DNA from: an uncultured Treponema sp. | Lineage (GTDB): Bacteria > Spirochaetota > Spirochaetia > Treponematales > Treponemataceae | Direction of reading: 5' to 3' | Length of the DNA stretch: 64,000 bases | NCBI GenBank assembly: GCA_947167345.1 | Contig: CAMVHR010000002.1 | Location: 53,275 to 117,274, forward strand | In this document: piece after piece, positions 24,844-34,175 of the stretch | Position numbering within the stretch: position 1 is the first letter of the stretch | Layout of the letters: the number at the start of each line of letters is the position of its first letter | Notes under the pieces: model-generated | Databases searched by the model: none | The model's input: only the letters and a program-made list of their open reading frames with translations | Told to the model about the DNA's origin: nothing | Translations under genes and position numbers: made by a program

Positions 24844-27150
24844 ATGAATGTTGTCATTATTCAGCCGCCGCTTGTTCAGTTAAATACTGCATATCCTTCC
24901 GGGGCATATCTTGCTTCTTTTTTCAGGCAGTCAGGAAATAATGTAAAATGGTACGATTTAAGCATTCAGCTGTTTTCCCGCATATTTTGCAAAAAGGGGC
25001 TTGAAACTCTTTTTGCTGCAAGTGAACAGAATGCACTTGCCATTGCTCATAGGGCACAGGAGAGTGGTGACATGGCAACATCATCAAACCTGTACCGTTA
25101 TCTTTCACAAAAAGATACATGGACACAGTGGATAGATTCTATCGTCGCAATCCTTGGGGACGGCGGCATTAGCGGACGTGAACTGTGTCACCGCTTTATT
25201 TTTTCGCCACATGCACCGCGTGGCAACAGAATGGACTCATATCTTGAAAACCTTGACCATGAACCTTCCGTTGATGACGCCCGTTTTCTTGCAAGTCTTG
25301 CCCTTGCAGACCTTGCGGATTACATCACCGTTGCTTTTGACAATGAATTTGCACTTGTCCGCTATGGAGAATCTCTTGCCATTAGTGAGACAAGTTTTAG
25401 CGACATAGAAAAAGGAATACATTCTCCTGTTTTAGAGTTTTTTTATAAACCTCTCCTGCACGATAGTTTTGACACTCTGTGCTATGATGTTGATGATTCT
25501 AAGCTTTTAGTGTGTATAAGTGTTCCTTTTCCAGGTACTTTTACTGCGGCTCTTGTAACGGCACAGTATTTCAGGCAGAAATATGAAGACAATGCCTTTA
25601 TTGTAATGGGAGGAGGCTTTGTAAACACAGAGCTTCGCGACACTGAAGAATTCCAGCTTGCATCTTTTATTGATGCAATCAGCTATGATCGTGGCTATGG
25701 TTCATACAGGGCGTTGTTTCAGAGTGGTCTGCTTGCAAAGGGGGCTTGTGTTGAAGAAGGACAGACACCTTTGTACAAGACTCGTCTTTTTGGCAGGACA
25801 AGTGGCAGTCAAAACTTGCCCGTTATCGTTGCTCCTGCAGAAGATGTTCGTGACTTGCAGGAATTTGAAAATAGCAAGACAGCGGAAATCGTACCCGATT
25901 ACAGTGACATAGACTTTTCGAAGTATCCACGAATGACGGACGACACAAATCCAATGCAGCGAATCTGGTCTGACGGTACATGGATAAAGGCTTATCTTGC
26001 TCACGGCTGTTACTGGCATCAGTGTGCATTCTGTGATGTTACGCTGGACTATGTTGCTTCATACCGCATGACGCACGTGCAGAATTTGTTTTACGGACTG
26101 AAAGAGCAGTCTGTCCGGCACGGCATTTACGGCATTCATTTTGTAGATGAGGCAATGCCGCCTAAGGCAATGGAACAGTTTGCTTTTCTCAATGCCCAAA
26201 GCGGTAATGTCCTGTCATTCTGGGGCAATATACGTTTTGAAAAAGTTTTTACCAGGGATATTGCCGATTTTCTGTCTTATGGAGGTTTAATCGGTGTTTC
26301 AGGCGGCATTGAAATTGCTACGGGGGCTGGTTTAAACGACATCCACAAAGGTACAGACATAAATGCCATTGTCAATGCATGTTGTGCTTTCAAGGAAGCT
26401 GGCATTCTTGTTCATGCATACATGATATACGGATATTGGAATGAGAGCGCACAAGATCTTATAAACTCAATGGAAACTCTTCGTCAGTTCTATGAAGCAG
26501 GGCTTTTGGACAGCTCTTTCTGGCATAAATTTACACTTACCAGACACTCCCGCATTTACAAGGAATGGAAGGAAGGTAAGCATCCTGAATTAAAGCCTGT
26601 CATTCCCAAAAACAGTGGCCTTTTTGCAAAAAACGGACTTCATTTTGAAGGAGAACAGAAATCTCAGAAATTCGGAAACGGATTGAATGCTGCCCTTAAT
26701 GCATGGATGCATGGTCAGTCTTTGGATGCTCCTGTAGGTTCTTGGTTTTCGTTTAAGACGCCTCGTCCTACAATATCTGGAGATTACATTGCAAAAGCAA
26801 TTGAAAGCTATGAAAAGCAGCGAGACTCTCAATATAAAAGTCATGTACAGATAGAAAAATGCTGGTGGCTTGCGGGGCTGCCGGTTTTAGCCAATGGTGG
26901 CACTCTTACATGGACTTATATGCAGGAACCTATTGCTGTAAGTCTAGAAGGCAAGTTTAGTCCTCTTGTACCAATTATTCCTCAGTTAATGCGTTTAATT
27001 TTGCTGTTAAAGCCAGAATGCACTGACAGGGAAAAATCTGTTCAGCAAGTGAAAGACTTTATAAGTGAAAATGTTTCACTCAAGGCACTCATTCTTCAGT
27101 TCTTTCAGAAACTGCGGGGAAAGGGGCTTGTACAGCTTAAGTGTTGCTAG
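24844..27150 (+). CDS. B12-binding-type radical SAM protein
   Basis: A 768-residue protein. The N-terminal part has the cobalamin-binding-like pattern of B12 radical SAM enzymes (IIQPPLVQLNTAYPSGAYLA, then FIVMGGGFVNTEL). The SAM domain has three cysteines at 389, 394 and 397 in GCYWHQCAFC, a CX4CX2C spacing rather than the canonical CX3CX2C, followed by HFVDEAMPP and GVSGGIEIATG. The cobalamin-ligand histidine is not evident. The C-terminal ~200 residues are unassigned. The substrate is unknown; no RiPP precursor or lipid genes adjoin. The gene ends 14 bases into the convergent GGDEF/EAL gene. Confidence 0.82.
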   Translation: MNVVIIQPPLVQLNTAYPSGAYLASFFRQSGNNVKWYDLSIQLFSRIFCKKGLETLFAASEQNALAIAHRAQESGDMATSSNLYRYLSQKDTWTQWIDSIVAILGDGGISGRELCHRFIFSPHAPRGNRMDSYLENLDHEPSVDDARFLASLALADLADYITVAFDNEFALVRYGESLAISETSFSDIEKGIHSPVLEFFYKPLLHDSFDTLCYDVDDSKLLVCISVPFPGTFTAALVTAQYFRQKYEDNAFIVMGGGFVNTELRDTEEFQLASFIDAISYDRGYGSYRALFQSGLLAKGACVEEGQTPLYKTRLFGRTSGSQNLPVIVAPAEDVRDLQEFENSKTAEIVPDYSDIDFSKYPRMTDDTNPMQRIWSDGTWIKAYLAHGCYWHQCAFCDVTLDYVASYRMTHVQNLFYGLKEQSVRHGIYGIHFVDEAMPPKAMEQFAFLNAQSGNVLSFWGNIRFEKVFTRDIADFLSYGGLIGVSGGIEIATGAGLNDIHKGTDINAIVNACCAFKEAGILVHAYMIYGYWNESAQDLINSMETLRQFYEAGLLDSSFWHKFTLTRHSRIYKEWKEGKHPELKPVIPKNSGLFAKNGLHFEGEQKSQKFGNGLNAALNAWMHGQSLDAPVGSWFSFKTPRPTISGDYIAKAIESYEKQRDSQYKSHVQIEKCWWLAGLPVLANGGTLTWTYMQEPIAVSLEGKFSPLVPIIPQLMRLILLLKPECTDREKSVQQVKDFISENVSLKALILQFFQKLRGKGLVQLKCC

Positions 27151-29074
27151 AAAAATTTGCATTGTGTAAAAATTCTATAAATTTATCTTCAGGGAGAAGT
27201 TTTCCAAGATATGCTCCTTCACAAAAATTAACACCAGCTTTTTCAGAAAAGGCTTTCAGTTCCTTTGTGTCCACACCGTTCATTGCTATGTCAATATTCA
27301 TTTCCTTTAACATTGCTATTGTATGATTTAAAAAAATTCTTGCAGGTTCGGAATTTTTTGCTTTTTTTAAAATACTTGGAGCAAATTTTACAGTACGGAA
27401 GCCTATTGTAAATAGAGATGTAATGTCTGTATTGCCTATGCCGTAATCATCAAGTGCAAGAAAGAATCCCAAGTCCCATAGGTTACGGATAGTATGAAGG
27501 GCTGACGGAGTGTTCATTATCGTAAAAGTTTCCTTGATGTCAAAATAAATGCGCTCTGTATGCAAGCCGTATGAATTGACAATTTCCTTAAAAATAAATG
27601 GCAGGTCTCTTTGAAGACATTGGCTTATGGAAAGATTTATGACTAAACCAGAAAAACCTTCTTTTTTTGCCTTTGGTGATGTCGTAAATTTGCATGCCTC
27701 ATGCATTACGAAAATTCCTAATTCCCGAATTATTCCATATTTCTCGGCAACTGAAGTTATTTCTTCATCGGAAATAATTCCTAATTCACTGTCTTCAATC
27801 TGTACGAAAGCCTCTGCACCGTGAAAAGTCTTCCTGTCACAGTCCCAAACAGGTGTAAATACCAGTTTTATTGTCTTTTTTTCAATGGACTGCTTTATTA
27901 ACGATAAAATCTTTGTTTCTCTCTTAAATAAATTTAACCGACTGTCTTTTAGAACGGCTATTTTGTAGTGGTGATTCTCTTCTGTCGTATCAATAAACTG
28001 CATCATGGAATCAAGTGTGTTTAAATCCAGAGGAATGTTTATTATGCCAATGGTAACAGACAAAGGTATGCTGAGGTTGTCATATATCCAGTCCCTAGTC
28101 AATTTTTCATGAAATGTTTCTGCTATGTCTTTTGCACGTGAAGAATGTTTTTCATCTATAATAATGGCAAAAGTGTAATGGTTGCAGTCGTAAATGTTTT
28201 TTCTGTCAAAGACAACTGTTTCAAAATAATTGGTAATGTCTCGTGTCAGAAGCCTATTGATAAAATCTATACCAAAAATAGAAATCAATTCTCTGATGTT
28301 GCTTAATTTTACTATGATGACTGTATAAGGCCGTTTGCTGTTAAGCATTCGTATTGTCTGTTTTTCAAAGGTTTTTCGGTTGTAAACATTTGAATTTGGA
28401 TTTATTACATCCGTTTTGTTTTCCATTGAAAACAGGAATATGTGTAAGGCAATAGCCCTGAAAAACATTTCAAGCTTTATGTATATAAAGTAATATTTGA
28501 CAAAGCACAGTGCAATACAGCTTAGTATTACAAATATATTGGACGATGACTGTGTGTCAGAAAATGAATTCCTGTACCTTGTTACGAGGTATATGGTTAA
28601 TGCTCCGTAAACAGTCATTGAGGCAATAAGTAATGCCATATAATATTTACTTTTGTAACAGTTGCCTTCCTGCATGAAAAATATGTTTTTAGTAATAGCG
28701 TTTTGGAGCAGGGCAATAAAGTCCAACGACAGAGGTAGTGAAATGAGTATGAAAAAGGGCTTCCCGTGTACGGTCATTCTTCCGGTCGCTGCAAGAGCAT
28801 ATAGAAACAGAAAATATGGCATCAAGTTACGGAGCAGAAAGTAAAGGCTGATGACAAATGTCGTAAAATCATCCGGGAACCAGAATTTGTCATTTAGCAT
28901 AAAACATACGGATGCATCAAGGATTGTGGCTATAATCGAGGTAAAGAATATTCCTGAAAAAAATCTATTTTGAAAAGCCGATAGATCTTTTCTTGAATAG
29001 AAAAAATAAGCTAAGAGGACATATAGGACAAAAGCTGCAATGTCATAATGAATATTATAGTCTAAAACAGGCAT
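27137..29074 (-). CDS. membrane protein with degenerate GGDEF and EAL domains
   Basis: A 645-residue protein with about seven N-terminal membrane helices (residues 10-210), then a GGDEF-like domain (225-365) and an EAL-like domain (395-640). Both catalytic signatures have decayed: the GGDEF position reads DCNHYTF, and the EAL motif reads GAEAFVQ. In the phosphodiesterase fold NLS and DDYGIGN remain but the glutamate and lysine sites are altered (DIKETF, VKFAPS, NGV). It is therefore more likely a c-di-GMP-binding or protein-binding receptor than an enzyme. A TAGAAT seven bases before the ATG suggests a leaderless message. Confidence 0.85.
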   Translation of the reverse strand: MPVLDYNIHYDIAAFVLYVLLAYFFYSRKDLSAFQNRFFSGIFFTSIIATILDASVCFMLNDKFWFPDDFTTFVISLYFLLRNLMPYFLFLYALAATGRMTVHGKPFFILISLPLSLDFIALLQNAITKNIFFMQEGNCYKSKYYMALLIASMTVYGALTIYLVTRYRNSFSDTQSSSNIFVILSCIALCFVKYYFIYIKLEMFFRAIALHIFLFSMENKTDVINPNSNVYNRKTFEKQTIRMLNSKRPYTVIIVKLSNIRELISIFGIDFINRLLTRDITNYFETVVFDRKNIYDCNHYTFAIIIDEKHSSRAKDIAETFHEKLTRDWIYDNLSIPLSVTIGIINIPLDLNTLDSMMQFIDTTEENHHYKIAVLKDSRLNLFKRETKILSLIKQSIEKKTIKLVFTPVWDCDRKTFHGAEAFVQIEDSELGIISDEEITSVAEKYGIIRELGIFVMHEACKFTTSPKAKKEGFSGLVINLSISQCLQRDLPFIFKEIVNSYGLHTERIYFDIKETFTIMNTPSALHTIRNLWDLGFFLALDDYGIGNTDITSLFTIGFRTVKFAPSILKKAKNSEPARIFLNHTIAMLKEMNIDIAMNGVDTKELKAFSEKAGVNFCEGAYLGKLLPEDKFIEFLHNANFSSNT

Positions 29075-29137
29075 TAATTTAATTCTAACATGACTTTTTC
29101 ATAAAAGAAAGCACTAATATATAAATAGATAAAGGAG

Positions 29138-29342
29138 TTATCCACAGGTTTTGCGGAGTTATTAACAGTTTTTCACATTTCTAGATAGAATAAAAAGATA
29201 AACTTTTCCACAAGTTAAATATATATAATACAAGAAAAAGAAAAAGTTATAATAAGAATGTTCAAACATTTTCCCACAAAATTAGCACATAAATTCACTA
29301 TTTATCCACAGAATTTAGGTAAGTATCTGCAAGTTATAAACA
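29138..29342 (+). other. DnaA-box cluster in a divergent intergenic region
   Basis: Two perfect boxes TTATCCACA (29138-29146, 29302-29310) and near matches TTATTAACA (29159-29167), TTTTTCACA (29169-29177), TTTTCCACA (29204-29212), TTTCCCACA (29270-29278) and TTATAAACA (29334-29342) all point the same way in about 205 bp of AT-rich DNA. This resembles a bacterial origin or a DnaA-controlled region, but dnaA and dnaN are not nearby, so origin function is unproven. Confidence 0.5.
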
Positions 29343-29371
29343 ACTTGCGTCATTTATTGTATAATTGCACT

Positions 29372-29854
29372 ATGAAATCTCAATTAACGACACTTTGTTA
29401 CATAGAAAAAGATAACAGTTACCTCATGCTTCACCGAATATATAATAAGAAGGATGACGAAAATCGTGATAAATGGATTGGCGTTGGCGGTCATTTTGAA
29501 GCCGGTGAAAGTCCTGAGGATTGTCTTTTGCGTGAAGTAAGGGAAGAAACCGGACTTACGCTGAATTCCTTTAAATTCAGGGGTATTGTTACGTTCCTTT
29601 CAGACGACAATCCTGCTGAATACATGTGTCTTTATACATCAAATGATTTTAGTGGAAATCTTGTTGAATGTAATGAAGGCAAACTAGAATGGGTTTTAAA
29701 AGAACACATAGAAAAACTTACATTATGGGAAGGAGATAAAATCTTTCTGCGTCTGCTGGCACAGGATGCTCCGTTTTTTTCACTGAAACTTGTGTACAAA
29801 AATGGAGTGCTTGTTGAAACGGCACTTGACGGAAAGACTGGTAAAACAACATGA
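29372..29854 (+). CDS. NUDIX hydrolase
   Basis: A 160-residue pyrophosphohydrolase. The NUDIX box GGHFEAGESPEDCLLREV continuing REETGL is complete. The N-terminal pattern (CYIEKDNSYLMLHRIYNKKD) and the KWIGVGGH turn fit the MutT/8-oxo-dGTP diphosphatase type. The frame is open from 29258 but crosses the DnaA-box cluster; the ATG at 29372 directly after TATAAT (29360-29365) is the more credible start. The GH5 gene begins in a four-base overlap. Confidence 0.88.
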   Translation: MKSQLTTLCYIEKDNSYLMLHRIYNKKDDENRDKWIGVGGHFEAGESPEDCLLREVREETGLTLNSFKFRGIVTFLSDDNPAEYMCLYTSNDFSGNLVECNEGKLEWVLKEHIEKLTLWEGDKIFLRLLAQDAPFFSLKLVYKNGVLVETALDGKTGKTT

Positions 29855-31632
29855 TTAATGTAAAACGATTTTTTATGGCAACTGTTGCCGCAGCCATGAC
29901 TCTGTGTTATGTCCATGCAGAGTCAGAAACAAAAGTTCAGCTGGCAAAAAAAGTTGGCGATTTGTCTTGGTCAAAAAATATAACGTACCCAGACATTCTG
30001 TTTAAGAATGCAGAAGAGGGATCTGTCATACGTATTTCTACCGTTCAGACAAAAGCCGATTACCACAAAATCAAAGTGTATGCAATGACGGATGGGTGGA
30101 CTGAACTTGGAAATGGTGGTGTCAGTGGAGCAAGTTTCAGCAATGGTGAAATAACTGTTGAAAAGGTTTCGGGTACAGTCATTCTTACCCTTTCACAGCA
30201 GGAAGCCGAAATGCTCAGAAAACACGGCATGGCAATACATGGTTTTGGTGTTTCTGTAAAAAAAATAGAACTTCGCAATCCTGAAAAGAAAGAAGGTCTG
30301 TTTGACCTTGGTAACTGGCAGAGTTTTGGCATTCCTGCCTCAAAGTTTCAGGGAATAGATGATTTTTCTATACAGATAATTACAAACCGCTCTCCTTCCG
30401 AAAAGGGAGCTGCATATTTTAACATAAAGCTTTACGTGGACAATACAAATCCGTGGAGGACTGTCTACAAGGGAAAAGTTTCGTCAGCGGCAGAAGATGT
30501 TCGTATGCAGGATGATATTATTTTCCTTGTAAAAGCTGACAACTCAATCATTTACACTCCTACTGCAAAAGAGAGGGAAGCTATCAAGGAAAACGGTCTT
30601 CGCATTCAGGGATACGGAATGCTTGTTGTAGAGGTAAACACAGTGAACGAAAATGGAGAGCAGCTTGTTGCCCAGAATATTGAAGAACAGAGTGCGGATC
30701 CTGCGGCTGTAAAAGGAACTCCTTTTGCACGGCACGGAAAACTTCATGTAAATGGAACATCTTTGTACGATGCTAAAAATCAGAAGGTTCAGCTTTACGG
30801 CATGTCTACACATGGTCTTTCATGGTTCCCTGGTTATGTTTCAGAAGAAAACTTTGCTACCTTGCGCAATGACTGGAACACAAATTGTGTCCGTCTTGCA
30901 TTGTATCCTGGTGACTATGAAGGGTACTGTAATGGAGGCAATCAGGAACAGCTTAAAAATGTAGTCTGCAACGGCATTGACTCTGCAACTGCACAGGGCT
31001 TGTATGTAATTGTTGACTGGCATGTTCACAATGACAATCCGAACAAATATAAGGAAGAAGCTAAAAAATTCCTTGGTGAGATATCAAAGAAGTATGCAGG
31101 TTATGGAAATGTTCTTTATGAAATATGTAATGAACCTGTAGACTCAGACTGGGACACTCAGATTAAGCCTTATGCGGAAGAAGTAATTCCTGTTATCAGG
31201 GCAAATGCACCTGATGCAATTGTCATTGTAGGAACCAATACATGGTCACAGGATGTAGACAAGGCAGCATCAAACCAGATAAAGGCTTTCAAAAACATTA
31301 TGTATGCATTCCATTTCTATGCCCATACTCACACAGATGCAATGAGGGCAAAACTTGAAAATGCAATAAAGCTCGGACTTCCTGTGTTTATAACGGAGTT
31401 TGGCACTTGCGATGCGTCTGGTAACGGTGGGTATGATGAGTATCAGACAATGGAGTGGTTTAAACTGATTCAGAAATATAATCTGAGCCATATAAACTGG
31501 AGTCTGTGCAACAAAGACGAAACTGCAAGTGTAATTTCTAGTGGTTTTGCGCAAACATCCGGTTGGACTGAAAACGATCTTACTCAGTCTGGTAAACTTA
31601 TCCGAAGCCATTTCCGTACACTTAAAAAATAA
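29851..31632 (+). CDS. secreted GH5 endoglucanase with tandem beta modules
   Basis: A 593-residue exported enzyme; signal peptide ends at AHA, about residue 27. Two related beta-rich modules come first (about 30-140 and 145-275), each ending in a similar strand (GMAIHGFGVSVKKIEL, GLRIQGYGMLVVEV), and probably bind polysaccharide. The catalytic GH5 domain (about 290-590) has LYEICNEP with acid/base Glu428 and VFITEFGT with nucleophile Glu516, as in subfamily-2-like cellulases. It cleaves internal beta-1,4-glucan bonds. Its start overlaps the NUDIX stop, and a strong terminator follows. Confidence 0.93.
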   Translation: MINVKRFFMATVAAAMTLCYVHAESETKVQLAKKVGDLSWSKNITYPDILFKNAEEGSVIRISTVQTKADYHKIKVYAMTDGWTELGNGGVSGASFSNGEITVEKVSGTVILTLSQQEAEMLRKHGMAIHGFGVSVKKIELRNPEKKEGLFDLGNWQSFGIPASKFQGIDDFSIQIITNRSPSEKGAAYFNIKLYVDNTNPWRTVYKGKVSSAAEDVRMQDDIIFLVKADNSIIYTPTAKEREAIKENGLRIQGYGMLVVEVNTVNENGEQLVAQNIEEQSADPAAVKGTPFARHGKLHVNGTSLYDAKNQKVQLYGMSTHGLSWFPGYVSEENFATLRNDWNTNCVRLALYPGDYEGYCNGGNQEQLKNVVCNGIDSATAQGLYVIVDWHVHNDNPNKYKEEAKKFLGEISKKYAGYGNVLYEICNEPVDSDWDTQIKPYAEEVIPVIRANAPDAIVIVGTNTWSQDVDKAASNQIKAFKNIMYAFHFYAHTHTDAMRAKLENAIKLGLPVFITEFGTCDASGNGGYDEYQTMEWFKLIQKYNLSHINWSLCNKDETASVISSGFAQTSGWTENDLTQSGKLIRSHFRTLKK

Positions 31633-31649
31633 TACTCCTTCCTCCTTTT

Positions 31650-31695
31650 TAGGGCAAATCAAAAATTCGCTTATGGCGTTTTTTGGTTTGCCCTA
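31650..31695 (+). terminator. bidirectional intrinsic terminator
   Basis: A 15-bp stem with one wobble (31651-31665 with 31680-31694) and A/T flanks, lying between the GH5 gene and the convergent GNAT gene, whose stop codon it overlaps. Confidence 0.9.
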
Positions 31696-32094
31696 TATCA
31701 TGCTGTATGTCTGATTGTCAACTTTTTCCATGCCGATACTTTTCCAGAAGATTTCAGCATTTGTGTCTTTTGCATCCAGAAGTATTTTTTTTGCTCCTGT
31801 CTCAAGCATAAGTCGTTCAAGGGCAAGAGTGCCTATTCCTATGTGACGGAATTCCTTGTTTACTTCAAACAGATCGATGCAAAGTGTGTCTCCTAGCATT
31901 TTGTATATGCATACGGCTTTAAGGAATCCTGTTGAAGGCTTGTAGTCAAAAATCATGAAGCTTTCATTTTTTAGTATGAAGGGAAACTCTCCGTCTTCGG
32001 TATAAGACTTTAAAAGTGGAAAATTGTCCCAACCTTCAAGGGCCATGTACGATTCAAAAATATCACTGTCAATAATTCTGTAATTTAAATTCAT
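31693..32094 (-). CDS. GNAT family N-acetyltransferase
   Basis: A 133-residue compact acetyltransferase. IDLFEVNKEFRHIGIGTLALERL holds the acetyl-CoA loop (RHIGIGT), and DAKDTNAEIFWKSIGME is the usual C-terminal motif. The acceptor is unknown. The gene stands alone between two well-defined units. Confidence 0.88.
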   Translation of the reverse strand: MNLNYRIIDSDIFESYMALEGWDNFPLLKSYTEDGEFPFILKNESFMIFDYKPSTGFLKAVCIYKMLGDTLCIDLFEVNKEFRHIGIGTLALERLMLETGAKKILLDAKDTNAEIFWKSIGMEKVDNQTYSMI

Positions 32095-32179
32095 TACTCA
32101 ATCCTTTATAATAAGTCTAACATAGATTTAAAAAAAAGCTAGTCGCATATAATTTTATCTGCTAGAATAAAATTACTAT

Positions 32180-32863
32180 ATGAAAGATGCATTTGATTTT
32201 GCAAATTTGGATACGGATCGCAAAAATCGTACAGGATTTTCAGAAACAGTATTCTGTCAGGGAAAAACTACAGAACACCTTGTTGAAATTTATAAACGTC
32301 TTTTTGAATCAGACGGACAGGCTTTTGGTACTCGCGCAAATGCTCAGCAGGCAGAGGCTGTAAAAAAATTATTTCCACAGGCTGAATATGATGAAACGTC
32401 TCATATATTAAAAATTACAGAAACAAATAAAGCTGTTCCTGCCAGATCCGGATGCGTAGCTGTATGTTCTGCAGGAACTTCAGACATAGGCGTGGCAGAA
32501 GAAGCTTCTCAGACAGCTGAATATTTCGGGGCAAAAGTTGATCGGTATTATGATGTAGGAGTTGCAGGGGTGCATCGGCTTCTGTCTCAAATTGAAAACA
32601 TAAGAACGGCCAATGTCATAATAGCTGTAGCAGGAATGGAAGGGGCTTTACCAAGTGTAATAGGTGGCCTTGTCAGAGTTCCTGTCATTGCCGTTCCTAC
32701 ATCGGTCGGGTATGGGGCAAATTTTGGTGGGCTTTCGGCTCTTCTTTCCATGCTTAATTCTTGTGCAAATGGCATATCTGTCGTTAATATAGATAACGGA
32801 TATGGAGCCGGATATAATGCGGCCATGATAAATCGGCTTGCAGTACAGGGGAACAATTTATGA
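32180..32863 (+). CDS. larB: nickel-pincer cofactor biosynthesis protein LarB
   Basis: A 227-residue LarB, which carboxylates and hydrolyses nicotinic-acid adenine dinucleotide to begin synthesis of the nickel-pincer nucleotide of lactate racemase. The AIR-carboxylase-like core shows VCSAGTSDIGVAEEA, YYDVGVAGVHRL, AGMEGALPSV and PTSVGYGANFGG. TAAAAT at 32168-32173 ends six bases before the ATG and no ribosome site is present. It overlaps larC by four bases. Confidence 0.94.
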   Translation: MKDAFDFANLDTDRKNRTGFSETVFCQGKTTEHLVEIYKRLFESDGQAFGTRANAQQAEAVKKLFPQAEYDETSHILKITETNKAVPARSGCVAVCSAGTSDIGVAEEASQTAEYFGAKVDRYYDVGVAGVHRLLSQIENIRTANVIIAVAGMEGALPSVIGGLVRVPVIAVPTSVGYGANFGGLSALLSMLNSCANGISVVNIDNGYGAGYNAAMINRLAVQGNNL

Positions 32864-34149
32864 AAGGACAATCACTTTATCTTGAATGTGCTGGTGGAAT
32901 CAGCGGTGACATGACGGTAGCAGCCTTGCTTGATGTCGGTGCTGACAGGCAGGCTTTGCAAAGTGCTTTGGATTCAATTCCCCTTAAGTTCAGGACTGAA
33001 ATTTCACGTGTAAAGAAAAATGGTATTGAATGCTGTGACTTTTCTGTAATTCTTGAAGAAGAGACCCATGACCATGACATGGATTATCTTTTCGGACATG
33101 AGCATTCTCACGAACATACTCATGCACACGAACATGCTCATGGACATCATCATGATCATGAGCACCATCACACACATCGCGGAATGAATGAAATTTCGCA
33201 AATAATAAACCTTACGTACATGACGGAACAGGCAAAAACTCTTGCACTCTCAGTTTTTTCAATCATTGCCGTGGCAGAGTCAAAGGCTCACGGCATCCCT
33301 GTAGAACAGGTGCATTTTCATGAAGTTGGAGCTGTAGATTCCATTGTTGATGTTATTGCCATGTCGGTATGTTTTGACAGCCTAGGCATTCAGAATGTTT
33401 ATGTTCCACGTATATTTGAGGGAACAGGGACTATCCGCTGTCAGCATGGCATTCTTCCTGTTCCTGTTCCGGCGGTGGCAAATATTATTCAGGAATATTC
33501 GTTGCCTGTAGAGCTGTCATCGGCAAAAGGGGAGTTTATTACTCCTACGGGAGCTGCCTTTGTTGCTGCTGTTCGGACATCGGGAATTTTGCCAAAGAAA
33601 ATGACAATAGTTCGCACAGGAATGGGAGCTGGAAAACGCACTTATGAGCATCCGAACATTCTTCGGGCCATGCTCATAAAAGAAGATTGCTTGGAGAATG
33701 ACGGCTGCTCTGATTCCATCGTAAAGATAGAGACAAACATTGACGACTGTACTGGCGAAAATCTTGGGTTTGTAATGGAAGAGCTGTTTGCAGCAGGGGC
33801 TAGAGATGTATTTTATACCCCATGCTTCATGAAAAAGAATCGGCCTGCATGGGTATTGAATGTAATATGTACGGAAAATTCCTGCCAGTCAATGGAAGAT
33901 ATAATCTTTACTCATACGACTACCATAGGTATGCGCAAATTTAAGGCAGAACGTTCAATCCTTGATCGAAAAGTAGTGGATGTGCAGACTCAATACGGTA
34001 CGGCACGGGTAAAATGTGTTCAGCTTGGTGGTAAAGAAAGGTATTATCCTGAATATGAAAGCGTTGCCGCTCTTGCACGAAACTCTCATGTCGCATTTTA
34101 TGACATGTATAATGAAATAATAAAAGCCGCCTCGTCCTGTAAAGGCTGA
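32860..34149 (+). CDS. larC: nickel-pincer cofactor insertion protein LarC
   Basis: A 429-residue LarC, which inserts nickel into the pincer nucleotide in a CTP-dependent way. It begins LYLECAGGISGDMTV and has FHEVGAVDSIVDV. A nickel-storage-like tract at residues 70-106 contains 18 histidines, many in HxH order. Some LarC genes are split or frameshifted into two pieces, but this one is continuous. larA and larE are not in the window. Confidence 0.95.
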   Translation: MKGQSLYLECAGGISGDMTVAALLDVGADRQALQSALDSIPLKFRTEISRVKKNGIECCDFSVILEEETHDHDMDYLFGHEHSHEHTHAHEHAHGHHHDHEHHHTHRGMNEISQIINLTYMTEQAKTLALSVFSIIAVAESKAHGIPVEQVHFHEVGAVDSIVDVIAMSVCFDSLGIQNVYVPRIFEGTGTIRCQHGILPVPVPAVANIIQEYSLPVELSSAKGEFITPTGAAFVAAVRTSGILPKKMTIVRTGMGAGKRTYEHPNILRAMLIKEDCLENDGCSDSIVKIETNIDDCTGENLGFVMEELFAAGARDVFYTPCFMKKNRPAWVLNVICTENSCQSMEDIIFTHTTTIGMRKFKAERSILDRKVVDVQTQYGTARVKCVQLGGKERYYPEYESVAALARNSHVAFYDMYNEIIKAASSCKG

Positions 34150-34175
34150 GACGGCCGCTTTGGCAAAGACGGAAT

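Noticed and set aside
29258..29371. Longer NUDIX protein starting at 29258
   Set aside because: The added residues are encoded by DnaA-box-containing AT-rich DNA and lie upstream of a TATAAT that would start transcription after them.
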